Position numbers and translations under genes: made by a program. From assembly GCA_032622095.1 (NCBI GenBank), contig CP136067.1:128047990-128111989 (forward strand): a stretch of 64,000 bases of DNA. The letters are read 5' to 3'. The notes beneath the pieces were generated by a model, which searched no databases, was not told where the DNA came from, and worked only from the letters and a program-made list of their open reading frames with translations. Below are positions 11,652 to 24,660 of the stretch, piece after piece. Source of the stretch: Siphonodentalium dalli (taxonomy: Eukaryota > Mollusca > Scaphopoda > Gadilida > Siphonodentaliidae). Numbering within the stretch: position 1 is the first letter of the stretch; every line of letters begins with the position of its first letter.

Positions 11652-12690
11652 ATAGGAGTTACGCATATATGCTAGCATGTGTGAAATTAGAGTAGAAAGG
11701 GAATAGAGTAACACGGATGGAAAATAATACAATCACGGATATGAAATGGCTGTCAAAATGGCCGCAACCCATGCCATGACCGAAGCAACATATGGGATAA
11801 CCAGTGTTCGCGCTGTCGGTGACCAAATGAGGGATGTCGTCTGCAGGGTGTGCCGAAGGATTTAGTCATGCAAAGAGTAAAATCCAAGATGGCCACGGTG
11901 GACATGTTTTTCAATGACATTCGGAAATAATCTAGAGGCCACCCCAAAGATCAATATAAAGTTTGGTGATGATTGGATAAGGGATGCGGTTTGTAGTGTG
12001 TGCCAAAGAATTTAGTCATGCAAAGAGTAAAATCCAATATGGCTGTTGGAGGCCATGTTTTTCATGGAATTTGATAGCTCTCATCTAGAGGTGATCTCCA
12101 ATAAATGCGAGCTGCAGGGTGTACCAATGGTTTCAAATTTTAAATACAAGATGGCTGCTGTCAGTCATGTTTTTTAGCAAATTTTGGACAAAAATTATTG
12201 CCTCCCATCCAGAGGTCACTCCCAAGATACAAAGAGTAAAATCAAAGATGGCCACTGGCAATCATGGTTTTCAATGAAAGTTGTAAAAGAATTAATGGCT
12301 CCCACCTAGAGGTCACCCGAAGATCCATATGAAGTTTGGTGATGATAAGATGAGGGATGTGGTCTGTAGGGTGTGCCAAAGTATTTAGTCATGCAAAGAG
12401 TAAAATCCAAGATGGCTGCCTGCAGCCATGTTTTTCATCAAAAATGTTTCAAATTCGATAGCTCCCATCTAGATACTATCCAAAACATGCCTGTAAATTT
12501 TCCAAACAATTCTCTCATAAATGCAGGCTGCAGGGTGTGCCGATGAATTCAATTTTGAAATCCAAGACGGTTGCTGGCGGCAATGTTTAAAAAAAAAATT
12601 AGGTCACCCTGAAGATCCATATGAAGTCTGGTGATGATCGGATGAGAGATGTGACCTGTAGAGTGTGCTAATGGAAATTATTAATGGACC
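11652..12690 (+). repeat. tandem cores, 'aaatccaagatggc' family
   Basis: About six diverged copies of the same core as in 7971-9092, marked near 11877, 12027, 12143, 12237, 12400 and 12558. They share phrases such as 'tttagtcatgcaaagagtaa' and 'gatccatatgaagt'. They are more diverged and less regular than the first array. No gene. Confidence 0.8.
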
Positions 12691-13838
12691 CACAGACAGC
12701 AAGACCAATGATAGGGTGTTTAAGAGCTTTATGGTTTAAGAGCTCAGAGGAGTTCATATTAATGAGGCATCAAAAGTGCAACAGCGAAACAGTTTAAGGG
12801 ATAGTTTGAATAATTATATTAGCATACCACATATACCACATTATATATTATCTCTGTAAACTCTTATTTATTAGTAATTTAATGTGTATATTACTATACT
12901 AGCAGGATTACCCGGCATTGCCCAGGTTAAAGTGATGTGAAAACCCTCTGCATATATTGTGGATATATGATGGGAATAGAGGATACTCTTTTTCAAAGCA
13001 TTACACATATTCTCATAAATTATATATCCAAATAGCATCACAAAATACGATTCTTACACACGGAATATAAGTAGTAGCACACCTTGTTGGATCGGAGCGA
13101 TTGTCATTTTGTTTATCGCGATTAATCCGTCCCACCAATACAGAACTATTTATTTATTTATTTACAACTGCGTATACTTCAGACGTTATAATATGAACAT
13201 CATAAACACAATAGTTCGCAAAAATAAAAGACGACAATTGGGTTTTACATAGAGATGTATCAATCAATCTAATTGGTTTGACAAAGATTTTGAGGACACC
13301 TGGTTATCATATCTCCATGAAGATACAGATGTTTTAAAGAAATGTCCAGGTGCTCCTCTGTTCATTGTGCTATATACTGGCTAATTATTCTCAGCTTAAA
13401 AGAAATGTTGCTATGCTAATATATCAGCTACATGTGCCCGACAAAGAGCGAGATTTTTTTGAGTTGTTTATCTTAGACGATGAGTCTGTGCTAAAACATG
13501 AAAGATATCCTCTGTATATTGGGCAGATATAACCTTGTCAGATGGCAGTAATGGAGGATCCTGAAAAGGCATGTGCCACAGACTCCGTTTTCTTTTATCT
13601 CAGAAGAAATTATATTTGACGGCACACTGTGATCACTATTGTTGAACAGGCCTTCTATACATTTCCATATCTCTTGTAACTTTTTTGTGGGAACTGTATT
13701 GAATGGGGCAGACTCAAGTGTGCTATAATATTAACATGAGCTATTCTAATATTTTAACATGCACTATTATCTTCCTCGTGAAAAGTTACCACTGTTAGAA
13801 CGCCTTGGTGCCAACTCGATTGTACCCCGTGAAGTTAT
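12691..13838. other. unassigned, one weak ORF
   Basis: AT-rich sequence. The word 'actagcaggattacccggca' at 12899 resembles the CTAGAAGGTGACCCG edge of the 13.8-18 kb units, so a repeat boundary may lie here. A 60-codon frame (13350-13532, plus) has an acidic tail but no known domain and lies in a repeat-rich setting, so I do not call it. Positions 13720-13838 resemble the 'cattatctttctcg' core of the 18-20 kb array. Confidence 0.5.
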
Positions 13839-13880
13839 CTATTATATATTTTGAAAGATCTGTGTGTGTATGTGTTTGTT

Positions 13881-13922
<42 letters not shown>

Positions 13923-16900
13923 AAATCGATGGACTCGAAAACGACTAAGCCAATTTCGATGAAATTTGGTATTTGGATGTGTTTTCGGCCGGAGACGAAC
14001 ATAGGCATATTTATTTGTCCGTGCGAGGTCAACTTTTCACGTGCGGAGGTCAAATCTATTTTTACGCCGTTTTTGCGCTAATATATTTCAGTTCGGTGCT
14101 CACAAATCGATTCGATATAGCGCGAATAATAAATTGCCAGTCATATAATTTGCACGGTTAGAATCTGTGTGGCTTCATCTTTCCAACGATATATAATATG
14201 TATGTATCCGTTTTAGTTATCTGCCTCAATTATTAGGTACAAGTGGTACGATGCTTTTATCAGGATAAAATCAATGCGTAATTTCTATGACGTCGTCAGA
14301 GGTCATAAAGTTAGATTACGTTAACTCTCACCCTGCCGATGCATTTGACTGTGTCGCGTTAACTCATCACCGGCCGAGGTATCCGCAAATGACATTGGGC
14401 TATATATCTCGGAAACGGGTGTAGCTATCGACTTGAAATTTGGTATGTGAATGTATCTTGCCCCGGATACGAATTTTATCGGGTCGCCGAGCACGTGCGA
14501 CGCCAGCTTCGCGCATGCGCAGACGAGATCTAGGAAACGGGTTGAGATATTGACTTTAAATTTGGTATGTGAATGTATCTTGCCCCGGATACGAATTTTA
14601 TCGGGTCGCCGAGCACGTGCGACACCAGCTTCGCGCATGCGCAGACCAGATCTAGGAAACGGGTGGAGCAATCGACTTGAAATTTGGTTTTTTAATAGCC
14701 CGGACGAAGTCGGGTCACCTTCTAGTCTATTATATATTTTGAAAGATCTGTGTGTTTGTGTGTGTGTGTGTGTGTGTTTGAAATCGATGGACTCGAAAAC
14801 GACTAAGCCAATTTCGATGAAACTTGGTATTTGAATGTATTTTCGGCCGGAGACGAACATAGGCATATTGATTTTCAGATCCGAGGTAAACTTTTCACGT
14901 GCCGAGGTCAAATCTGTTTTTACGCCGTTTTGCGCTAATATATTTCAGTTCGGTGCTCACAAATCGATTCGATATAGCGCGAATAATAAATTGCCAGTCA
15001 TATAATTTGCACGGTTAGAATCTGTGGCGTTTCATCTTTCCAACGATATATAATATGTATGTATCCGTTTTAGTTATCTGCCTCAATTATTAAGGAGAAG
15101 TGGTACGATGTTCTATCAGGGTAAAAAGAATGCGTAACTTCTATGACGTCGTTAGAGGTCATAAAGTTAGATCACGTTAACTCTCACCCGGCCGATGCAT
15201 TTGACTGTTTCAGACGTCTTGGCGATATCTCGGGCACCGATGGTAATTTATCTTTACGTTGAAACTTGAGGCGCGTTTATATACTTTAGTGGAAATCAAA
15301 TCGGGTTTAAACTGGCGGATTTTTACGGACGAAATATGATGCATAGGGTATCTCGGTATCCGCTGGGCCGATTTCCCGGTATCCGCTGGGCCGATTTCCA
15401 CCATTTTTGGGGTGTTGGTGTTTGACCCCACCTGACCTTGACCTTTAAAATGGTCAATTCAAGGTAAAATCGGGTAAAACCGGATGGATTTCGACGGGTA
15501 CTTTTGTTCGGGCACTGTGTTTTGGACAGGTCAAATCGTGACCCCACTTGACCTTGGCCTTCAAAATAGACAATTCAAGGTCAAACCCGGACGAAGTCGG
15601 GTCACCTTCTAGTCTATTATATATTTTGAAAGATCTGTGTGTTTGTGTGTGTGTGTGTGTGTTTGAAATCGATGGACTCGAAAACGACTAAGCCAATTTC
15701 GATGAAACTTGGTATTTGAATGTATTTTCGGCCGGAGACGAACATAGGCATATTGATTTTCAGATCCGAGGTAAACTTTTCACGTGCCGAGGTCAAATCT
15801 GTTTTTACGCCGTTTTGCGCTAATATATTTCAGTTCGGTGCTCACAAATCGATTCGATATAGCGCGAATAATAAATTGCCAGTCATATAATTTGCACGGT
15901 TAGAATCTGTGGCGTTTCATCTTTCCAACGATATATAATATGTATGTATCCGTTTTAGTTATCTGCCTCAATTATTAAGGAGAAGTGGTACGATGTTCTA
16001 TCAGGGTAAAAAGAATGCGTAACTTCTATGACGTCGTTAGAGGTCATAAAGTTAGATCACGTTAACTCTCACCCGGCCGATGCATTTGACTGTTTCAGAC
16101 GTCTTGGCGATATCTCGGGCACCGATGGTAATTTATCTTTACGTTGAAACTTGAGGCGCGTTTATATACTTTAGTGGAAATCAAATCGGGTTAAACTGGC
16201 GGATTTTTACGGACGAAATATGATGCATAGGGTATCTCGGTATCCGCTGGGCCGATTTCCCGGTATCCGCTGGGCCGATTTCCACCATTTTTGGGGTGTT
16301 GGTGTTTGACCCCACCTGACCTTGACCTTTAAAATGGTCAATTCAAGGTAAAATCGGGTAAAACCGGATGGATTTCGACGGGTACTTTTGTTCGGGCACT
16401 GTGTTTTGGACAGGTCAAATCGTGACCCCACTTGACCTTGGCCTTCAAAATAGACAATTCAAGGTCAAACCCGGACGAAGTCGGGTCACCTTCTAGTCTA
16501 TTATATATTTTGAAAGATCTGTGTGTTTGTGTGTGTGTGTGTTTGAAATCGATGGACTCCAAAACGACTAAGCCAATTTCGATGAAATTTGGTATTTGGA
16601 TGTGTTTTCGGCCGGAGACGAACATAGGCATATTTATTTGTCCGTGCGAGGTCAACTTTTCACGTGCGGAGGTCAAATCTGTTTTTACGCCGTTTTTGCG
16701 CTAATATATTTCAGTTCGGTGCTCACAAATCGATTCGATATAGCGCGAATAATAAATTGCCAGTCATATAATTTGCACGGTTAGAATCTGTGTGGCTTCA
16801 TCTTTCCAACGATATATAATATGTATGTATCCGTTTTAGTTATCTGCCTCAATTATTAGGTACAAGTGGTACGATGCTTTTATCAGGATAAAATCAATGC

Positions 16901-17975
16901 GTAATTTCTATGACGTCGTCAGAGATCATAAAGTTAGATTACGTTAACTCTCACCCTGCCGATGCATTTGACTGTGTCGCGTTAACTCATCACCGGCCGA
17001 GGTAGTCGCAAATGACATTGGGCTATATATCTCGGAAACGGGTGTAGCTATCGACTTGAAATTTGGTATGTGAATGTATCTTGCCCCGGATACGAATTTT
17101 ATCGGGTCGCCGAGCACGTGCGACACCAGCTTCGCGCATGCGCAGACCAGATCTAGGAAACGGGTGGAGCAATCGACTTGAAATTTGGTTTTTGAATAGC
17201 CCGGACGAAGTCGGGTCACCTTCTAGTCTATTATATATTTTTGGAAGATCTGTGTGTGTGTCTGTGTGTGTGTGTGTGATCGCGATGGACTCGAAAACGA
17301 CCGAGCCGATTTCGATGAAACTTGGTATGTGGGGGTATTTTCGGCCGGGGGGTGGCATGGGCCTATCAATTTTCAGATCCGAGGTCAACTTTTCACGTGC
17401 CGCGGTCAAATCTGTTTTTACGCTGTGTTACGGGACTTTCATTTGAGTTCGGTGCTTACAAATCGATTCGAAACAGCGCGAATAATAAAATGCCAGTCAT
17501 AATAATGACACTGTGAGAATCTTTCGTGTTTCCTCTTTCCAACGATATATAATGCGTATGTATCCGTTTTAGTTATCTGCCTCGATTATCAAGAAGAAGT
17601 GGTACTATCTTCCATCAGGATAAAAACAATGCGTAACTTCTATGACGTCGTTAGAGTTCATAACGTTAGATCACGTTAACGCTTTACCGGCCGATGCATT
17701 TGACTGTTTCAGACGTCTTGGCGATATCTCGGGCATCGATGGTAATTTATCTTTACGTTGAAACTTGATAATTAATGAGCGTGTGTATATGAGGCGCGTT
17801 TATATACTTGAGTGGAAATCAAATCGGGTTAAAACGTCAAATCGGGTAAAACCGGATGGATTTCGACGGGTACTTTTGTTCGGGCAGTGTTTTGGACGGG
17901 CCAAATCGTGACCCCACTTGACCTTGGCCTTCAAAATAGACAATTCAAGGCCCCACTTGTGGCAGCTTCTAGTAT
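13839..17975 (+). repeat. five tandem ~0.73-0.89 kb units
   Basis: Units start at 'ctattatatatttt' at 13839, 14727, 15613, 16498 and 17228. All but the last end in the palindromic edge 'ccggacgaagtcgggtcacc' followed by TTCTAG. Each begins with a (GT)n tract and continues with 'tggactcgaaaacgac' and 'tcacgtgcnnaggtcaaatc'. Units two and three are nearly identical over ~885 bp. An internal ~120-bp duplication ('ttcgcgcatgcgcagac') is seen in unit one. Long open frames in both strands merely follow the repeat. Confidence 0.9.
13885..13920. repeat. (GT)n microsatellite
   Basis: Roughly 17 uninterrupted GT units at the start of the first tandem unit. Shorter (GT)n tracts occupy the same place in the other units (14750-14777, 15640-15662, 16520-16541, 17250-17278). 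Confidence 0.95.
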
Positions 17976-20190
17976 ATATATATAACACATACAGACAGAC
18001 ATATACATGTATTTGCAAATATATCTAGGCACCAAATGTGACGTTTTTAACATGCACGATTTGATTCCTCGTATCATTTGAGAAGAATGTGTATGAATTT
18101 GATGTTAATTGGAACTAAACATATTTCTATCAGTTGTGGTGACACAGCCCGTCCCTATGTAGGACTCAAGCGGCGCAACATTTGACATCATTAAACCACA
18201 AACTTAAGACTCATTATGGAGATGAATACTCATTATGGAGATGAATATATATAAAATTATTGAAAACTGACGAGCATACAAATTCGTATCAAATTTTTAA
18301 GGCCCCCATATATCTCACCCAAATGGCACCAGTTTGGCATATTTAAACCAAATGATTAGATTTCTCGTATCATGGAGAAGAATATGTATCAGTCTGATGG
18401 AAATCGGCGCTAAACATATTGTTTATCCATTTTTTGTGTCTGACCCTCTGTGGGCCCCTGTCTCGAATGGCACCACTTTTGACATCTTTAAACCAAACAA
18501 TTAGACTCCTGATATCATGGAGATAAATATTTATAATTAAGTTTGGTGCTAATCGGTGACTAAACAATTTTTTTTATCAAATTCAGTGCCCAACCCACAC
18601 CATCTCTCAGACAAACAGCACCAACATAGCGTCTTTAAATCACATGATTTTATTCCTCGTATCATGGATAAGAATGTGTATCAATTTGGTGGAAATTAGC
18701 GCTACAATTATTGTGTATCAATGCTGGTGCCCCACTCCTTTTCAGTGCACCCCTGACTCGAATGACGCCACTTTTAACAGTTTTAAGCCAACCATTAGGC
18801 TTCTCATACCATGTGGATGATTTTGTATAAGTTTGGTAGCAATCAGTGACTAAACCAATTCTTAGTGCCTACCCCTCCCCAATCTCACATCCAAACGACA
18901 CCGTTGTCGTCTTTAAATCACACAATTAGATTCACTGTAGCATGGAGAAGAATGTGTATTAATTTGGTGGAAATCGGCGCTAAAATGTTGTTATCAATGT
19001 TGGTGCCCCTCTCCCTTTCAGTGCACCCCTGACTCGAATGGCCCCACTTGTGGCAGCTTGTGACATCCTTAAACCACACAATTAGACTACTGATATCATG
19101 GAGATGATTATTGATAAGTTTGGTAAACCAATTTTGATCAAATTTAGTGCCCACTAACCCCCATGTCTCACCCAAACAGCATCAACATGGCGTTTTTAAA
19201 TCACATGATCAGACTCCACGTATTATGGGTAAGAATGCGTATCACGTTGGTGGAAATTGGCGCTAAAATTATTGCGTATCAAGTTTGGTGCCCCTCTGCC
19301 TTTCAGTTCAACACTGACTCGAATGACGTCACTTTTGACAAATTTACCCACCAATAGACTCCTCATACCATGGGGATGATATTGTATAAGTGTGGTGGCA
19401 GTCGGCGACTGAACCCATTCTTGTCAAATTGAGTGCCCCTCCCACAATCTTTCATCTAAACGACAGCAATTTGGAGTCTTTGAATCGCACAATTAGATTC
19501 CTTGCATCATGGAGAAGAATATATATCAATTTGGTGGAAATCGGTGCTAAAATTTATTTTATCAATTTTGGTGCCCCTCTCACATTCTGTGCATCGCTGA
19601 CGCGAATGGCGCCACTTTTGACATACTTAAACATCACCATTAGATTCCTCATATCACGGAAATGATTATATAAAAGTTTCGTGGCAATCGGTGGCAAACA
19701 TTTTTTCTACCCCTCCCGCTTTTCTGCCCCTGACAACAGCGTCACTTTAGAAGATTCTAACCCACACCATTATCTTTCTTGTTAAAAAGTTACCCCTAGT
19801 AGACCATTTGGTGCCATTTAGATGGTCCCTCGGCTCTAAACTTAGTTTATCAATTTTGGTGCCCCTCTTCCCTTCCGTGCACCCTGACTCGTAATGCGCC
19901 ACTCTCAACATATTTAAACCACACCATCAGATTCCTAATATCATGGGAATGATTATATATAAGTTTTGTGGCAATTGGCGACATTTTTTTTTCTGCCCCT
20001 CCCACTTTTCTGCCCCTGACAACAATGGCGTCACTTTAGAAAATCCTAACCCTCACCATTATCTTTCTCGTAAAAAGTTACCCATAGTACACCCTCTTGG
20101 TGCCATCTATATGCTCCCCTGTGAATTTCTATAGAACACAGACAGACAGACATTCGCAAATATAGATATAGATAGCTATGTGTTATGTAA
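17976..20190 (+). repeat. long array of diverged ~120-190 bp cores
   Basis: Many copies of 'cctcatatcatggagaagaa', 'tttggtggaaatcgg' and 'gcccctctcccttt' words repeat with variable spacing. The array is bracketed by 'cagacagacatatacatg' (17990) and 'cagacagacagacattcgca' (20139). An inverted fragment lies at 45801-46125. This is the same general architecture as the tandem-core elements at 8-9 kb. No gene. Confidence 0.82.
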
Positions 20191-20754
20191 CTCTTCATTA
20201 TTGGAGGGAAATAAAAGGTCAGCCGACCACAGTGTCCCCCGACAACATGGCAAGTCAATGCCGCTTTGTTAAAGAAATTAGGTCGAAAGGGTTAATAATA
20301 ATAAAAAAAAAATTCCGTCATCTACAATATGTGGGTAACAATACTCAGAAGTTTCAAATATCTATGATCAAAACTGTAGGAGGAGTTGATTACTCCACGA
20401 AGGTACCCTCATACAGAAAATTATAGTTGAAAAGGGTAAAACTCTGTAAAAAAAATAAAAAATTCTGTCTATATAAATGTTGCACATCTTCAATATATGG
20501 GCAACAATATTCTGAAGTTTCAAATCTCTGGGATGAAATCTGTAGGAGGAAATGATTACACCATGAAGATACGCCGGGGACAATAAAAATGATAAGTGTA
20601 TAAAAGATTAGGAAAGTCCATGGTTAATGAGCTTGCATACTGGACAACCAGATTGAGGGCTTAAGGACAGAATGGACATATATTTTTTGTAGTTTTAGAA
20701 AGTTGTGTTTGAATGATTCAAAGACACAAAACAACAGTTAATAAGCTCATAATT
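20191..20754 (+). repeat. left portion of the AATAAAAGGTC repeat family
   Basis: The start 'aaataaaaggtcagccgacc' (20209) followed by 'acagtgtcccccg' matches the start of the element at 23050. Two related ~150-bp blocks follow, with 'ctgtaggaggagttgattac' (20376) and 'ctgtaggaggaaatgattac' (20541). No gene. Confidence 0.7.
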
Positions 20755-22325
20755 AATATCAATTGCGCTTTAGCGCAATTCAATTGTTACAATTCAAGAT
20801 TATTGTTACAAGCTTACACCCCTGAACGGAGGTTAACCTGATATGGAAAAATAATTGCGCTTAACTCGGGGTTAGCAATATATGGGGAATATGGGAGGCC
20901 AAATTCACATTTATTAACAATTGTGCTGAAGCGCAATTAATTTTCAATATATGTCTGAACCCCCCAGTTAATTAATGAATAAATCAAATAGAAAATTAAT
21001 TGCGCTGAAGCACAATTGAATTGCGCTGAAGCGCAATTGGTTGGTATCACGTATGAATTTATGATAATGAAATAACCCACCTATTCAACCCAACTTTAAC
21101 AAGCAGTCGCAGACGGCGGTATCCCCTGCCGAATTGTGCAGTGCATTCTCAATAATGTTTGCGTTCTCAGTATGTGCTAAACAAGAAGTGGGATTTTGTC
21201 AAAAAGCCTGGCTTGCGAACTCATTTTAGGTACTGGTCATGGGAACGAATATACCAAAAATCTTTTAAATCCATTGACATTTGTGGAAATTAGCCCTGTG
21301 ACGTCGTGCAAATAGTCCAATAACTCTGCTGAAAATATCCGGCCGGACCTGGTTTGCGAACTCGTTCTAGATATCGGTCATGTGAACTCATATACCATAA
21401 ATCTTTGAAATCCGTTGATATTTGTGGAAATGAGCCCTGTGACGTCGTCCATTTGCACACACAAAAATAAACTAAGTCCGGTGAAAATATCTGGCCGGAC
21501 CTGGTTTGCAAACTCGTTTTAGGTACTGGTCATGTGAACTCATATACCAAAAATCTTTTAAATCCATTGAAATTTGTGAAAATTAGCCCTGTGACATCGT
21601 CCATTTGCACCAAAAATAATAAACAAAGTCCAATAACTCTGTTGAAAATATCCGGCCGGACCTGGTTTGCGAACTCGTTCTAGATATTGGTCATGTGAAC
21701 TCATATCCAAAAATCTTTGAAATCCATTGACATTTGTGGAAATGAGCCCTGTGACGTCGTCTATTGACATCGTCTATGTGAACTTGTTCTAGGTAACGGT
21801 CAGGTGAACTCCGTTGACATTTGTTCAAGTTATGACTCTTACAAATTTGGGATGGACGGACGGACAGACGGCATGACAGATGGACGGAACCCATTACTAT
21901 ATCCCCCGCAAATTTCATTTGGCGGGGGATAATAACAATAATTGCGCTGAAGCGGATATCCCATATGAATGATAATGGAATAACCTATCTATTCAGGGGT
22001 GTAAGCTTGTAACAATAATTGCGCTTCAGCGCAATTGATATGAATCAAGCTCGATTGCGCTGAAGCACAATTGAATTGCACTGAAGCGCAATTGAATTGC
22101 GCTGAAGCACATGAACTGGAAGCACAATTCAGCACAATCCAATTGCGCTTCAGCGCAATTATTAATAAATGTAAATTTGGCCTCCAATAGGGGAAAATAA
22201 TTGCGCTTCAGCGCAATCAATTTTGTATTGGATTTATTCATTAATTTATTGGGGGGGGGTTTAGCCATATACGGAAATGGCTGAAGCGCAAATCGATTGC
22301 GCTGAAGCACAATTATTAATAAATG
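20755..22325. mobile_element. foldback element with clustered GCGCTGAAGCGC palindromes
   Basis: Left arm (20755-21050) and right arm (22000-22325) are inverted copies. Each holds several 'aattgcgctgaagcgcaatt' palindromes. They also share inverted blocks such as 'gttacaagcttacacccctg' (left) against 'caggggtgtaagcttgtaac' (right), and 'aggccaaattcacatttatt' against its complement. The interior carries a separate tandem-core element. I found no transposase, and outer boundaries are approximate. Confidence 0.75.
21170..21935 (+). repeat. tandem cores inside the foldback element, ending in a hairpin
   Basis: Four ~140-160 bp units are marked by 'gccctgtgacgtcgt' (near 21293, 21432, 21745 and, with one change, 21584) and 'ccggccggacctggtt'. 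They are followed by a 'gacggacggacagacgg' stretch and a strong terminal hairpin 'tatcccccgc...ggcgggggata' (21900-21930). The order core, microsatellite, hairpin recurs in other repeats of this window. Confidence 0.8.
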
Positions 22326-23049
22326 TGAATTTGGCCTCCCATAAATCTGCGCTAGATTAGGTTGTCACGATTTGAACCTGAAATATGTCCCGATTTTCAA
22401 GGTTGACCTGAGTTGAGGGACATCTCAATGTGCCATTCCGATCGATACATTGTCATTTCGATAAGAAATGAGAATTTGTTCACGATAACTGAAGCAAGCG
22501 CATTTGAAGCAATCATTAACACTCATATACAATGAATCCGCGTCTCCATTTAATTCTCTGATACATGTATCCTGTTTCTAAAATAAAATTAATTTGTCAC
22601 CATCATGCAGCAAGTTTTAAGACCACCGACATTGCTCCCTTGAGACAACCATTTACATCTATCTCCCATGCACACACCAACATCTCCATTCACAGGCGTT
22701 ATATGCTGTTATTACCATATCCATACGAATAAACTATTGGCAAAAAACAAGTGTTTCTATTGACATGCCACATCGGTCCCCCCGCCCGTCTGTCCCAGTA
22801 GATAACTCGGCCATATATAAGTATTATAGGTCATCAGATATCTTTAAACACTGAAAGGTATATGTTGGCCAGCATTGGGGTCGATCGGGTGCTTTCAAGT
22901 GTGCAAATTTATTTAATACTCCCTCTATCTTTACAGGACCACTGTTGGACACCGTTGTATAAGTATTTAACACTACTGATCGATCCACTATAAGTATATA
23001 CATAATAGATACTGTTATATACGTGTTTTTTGCATTGATTTTTAACATT
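22326..23049. other. unassigned, no gene seen
   Basis: Mixed-composition sequence with no recognised repeat or coding feature. Overlapping minus-strand frames near 22824-23130 lack any domain signature. Confidence 0.45.
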
Positions 23050-24275
23050 AAATAAAAGGTCGTCTGGCCACAGTGTCCCCCGAAAAAGTGGCTTCATTGG
23101 GGGCATCAGCTTTTCTGAAAAAAATAACAAGGACCATAAATCCGATACTAAATTTCAGAACAAAATTGGTGGATCGTACCCATATTCGAACTTGATCTGT
23201 ATTTCGAGCTGATAAACTCATATACCAAATTTGATTCAGATATGATCACACAAACTAAAGTTATCATCCGGAAACCAGAAATTGACTGGATTCTAAGTCT
23301 TAAAGGACCATAACTCTCACAAAAATGGCCAGAGCAAACCCATATTCGAAGGGGTTATGGCCCTTTTTCTACTTAGAATTCACGCATTCTGCCATAACTC
23401 AAACATTTTTTATCTGATTGGAACCAAATTTAATTTCTTGAATTATAAAGGACAATAACTCGGTTAAAATATATCGGATCAAACCCATATTCGAACTCAA
23501 TCTGTATTTAGGGGTGAATAATTCATATACCAAATCTGGTGTTGATCAGATGAAAAATGTTTTGAGTCATAGCAGCTTGGGTGAATTCTAAGTAAACATA
23601 AGAGTGAAAAGGGTTAATTAAACAATATCGAAAACCATACAGATGAAGAACATGCAAAGAAAAACCTAGGTGAGAAATATGAGGCAGATCAGAAGAAATA
23701 TGTTCAACTTATTGCATTGGATAGCATGTGTGTGAAGGGTTAATTATTTTCTAAACCGATCAACCAATCAATACCAAAAACTATGCAGGTGAGGGGTGTG
23801 TCATCATAAACCTACATATCAAATATGAACACAATCGGACAAAAAATACTTTGGTATTAGCATTGGATTTGTTTGTTTTTTCTCGAAAAAAAGGGTCATA
23901 ACTCCTTTAAAATAAATCAGATCAAACCCATATTCGAACTCGATCTGTATTTTGGGCTGTGAAACTCACATACCAAATTTGGTTCCAATCAGATAAAAAA
24001 TGTTTGAGTTATGGCAGAATGCGTGAATTCTAAGTAGAAAAAGGGCCATAACTCTGTAACAAAAACTCGGATCAAACCCAACTTTGAACTCGATCTGTAT
24101 TTTGGGCTGAGAAACCCATATACAAAATTTGGTTCTGATTGGATAGAAAATGTTTGAGTTATCGCATTACACATGAAGTGTCTACGGACAGACAGACAGA
24201 CAGACAGACAATCGACGAGTGGTCAATCCGGACGACACTATGTTTACCGTACTATGGTATGGGTAAACATAAAAA
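23050..24275 (+). mobile_element. tandem-core element of the AATAAAAGGTC family
   Basis: The left end 'aataaaaggtcgtctggcc' then 'acagtgtcccccg' matches 20209. Repeated cores carry 'aacccatattcgaactcgat' and 'tataccaaatttggttc'. The right end has (GACA)n (24187-24210) and a hairpin 'tatgtttaccgtac...gtatgggtaaacata' (24240-24271). Same core-microsatellite-hairpin order as 21170-21935. Confidence 0.75.
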
Positions 24276-24660
24276 GTTATTCGCCACCCCCCCCCCCCCC
24301 CCCCCCCCAACACCAACCAAGCAATTCAGATCGGAGATTATTGTTATAATTGAAGAATCGTCTAATCTAATGCACAAAATAAGAAGCTCATCCTGACAAC
24401 CAAGTTTTAATATTAAAGTTATCCCCCCCCCCCCCCACCAACCAATTCAGATTTAAGATTTTTGTCTGCAATTCCACTTCCATAAAATGATTGTATATGA
24501 TTGAAGATCGTCTAATCTAATGCACAAAATAAGCTCTTCTGACATCAAAGTTTAATATTAAAGTTATTCGCTACCCCCCCCCCCCCCCCCCCCCTGACAT
24601 CCACCGTTTTAAGAACAAAATTATTCGCCACCCCCTCACCAAGCAATTCAGATCCCAGTT
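24276..24660 (+). repeat. three ~145-bp repeats separated by long poly-C runs
   Basis: Poly-C runs lie at about 24286-24308, 24424-24437 and 24574-24594. Each is followed by related sequence with 'accaagcaattcagat' or 'cgtctaatctaatgcac'. Homopolymers of this length are prone to assembly error, so lengths are uncertain. Confidence 0.85.

Noticed and set aside
14321..14911. 196-codon minus-strand frame and an overlapping 127-codon plus-strand frame
   Set aside because: Both run through a tandem repeat unit and its (GT)n tract. Matching frames recur only because the unit recurs.
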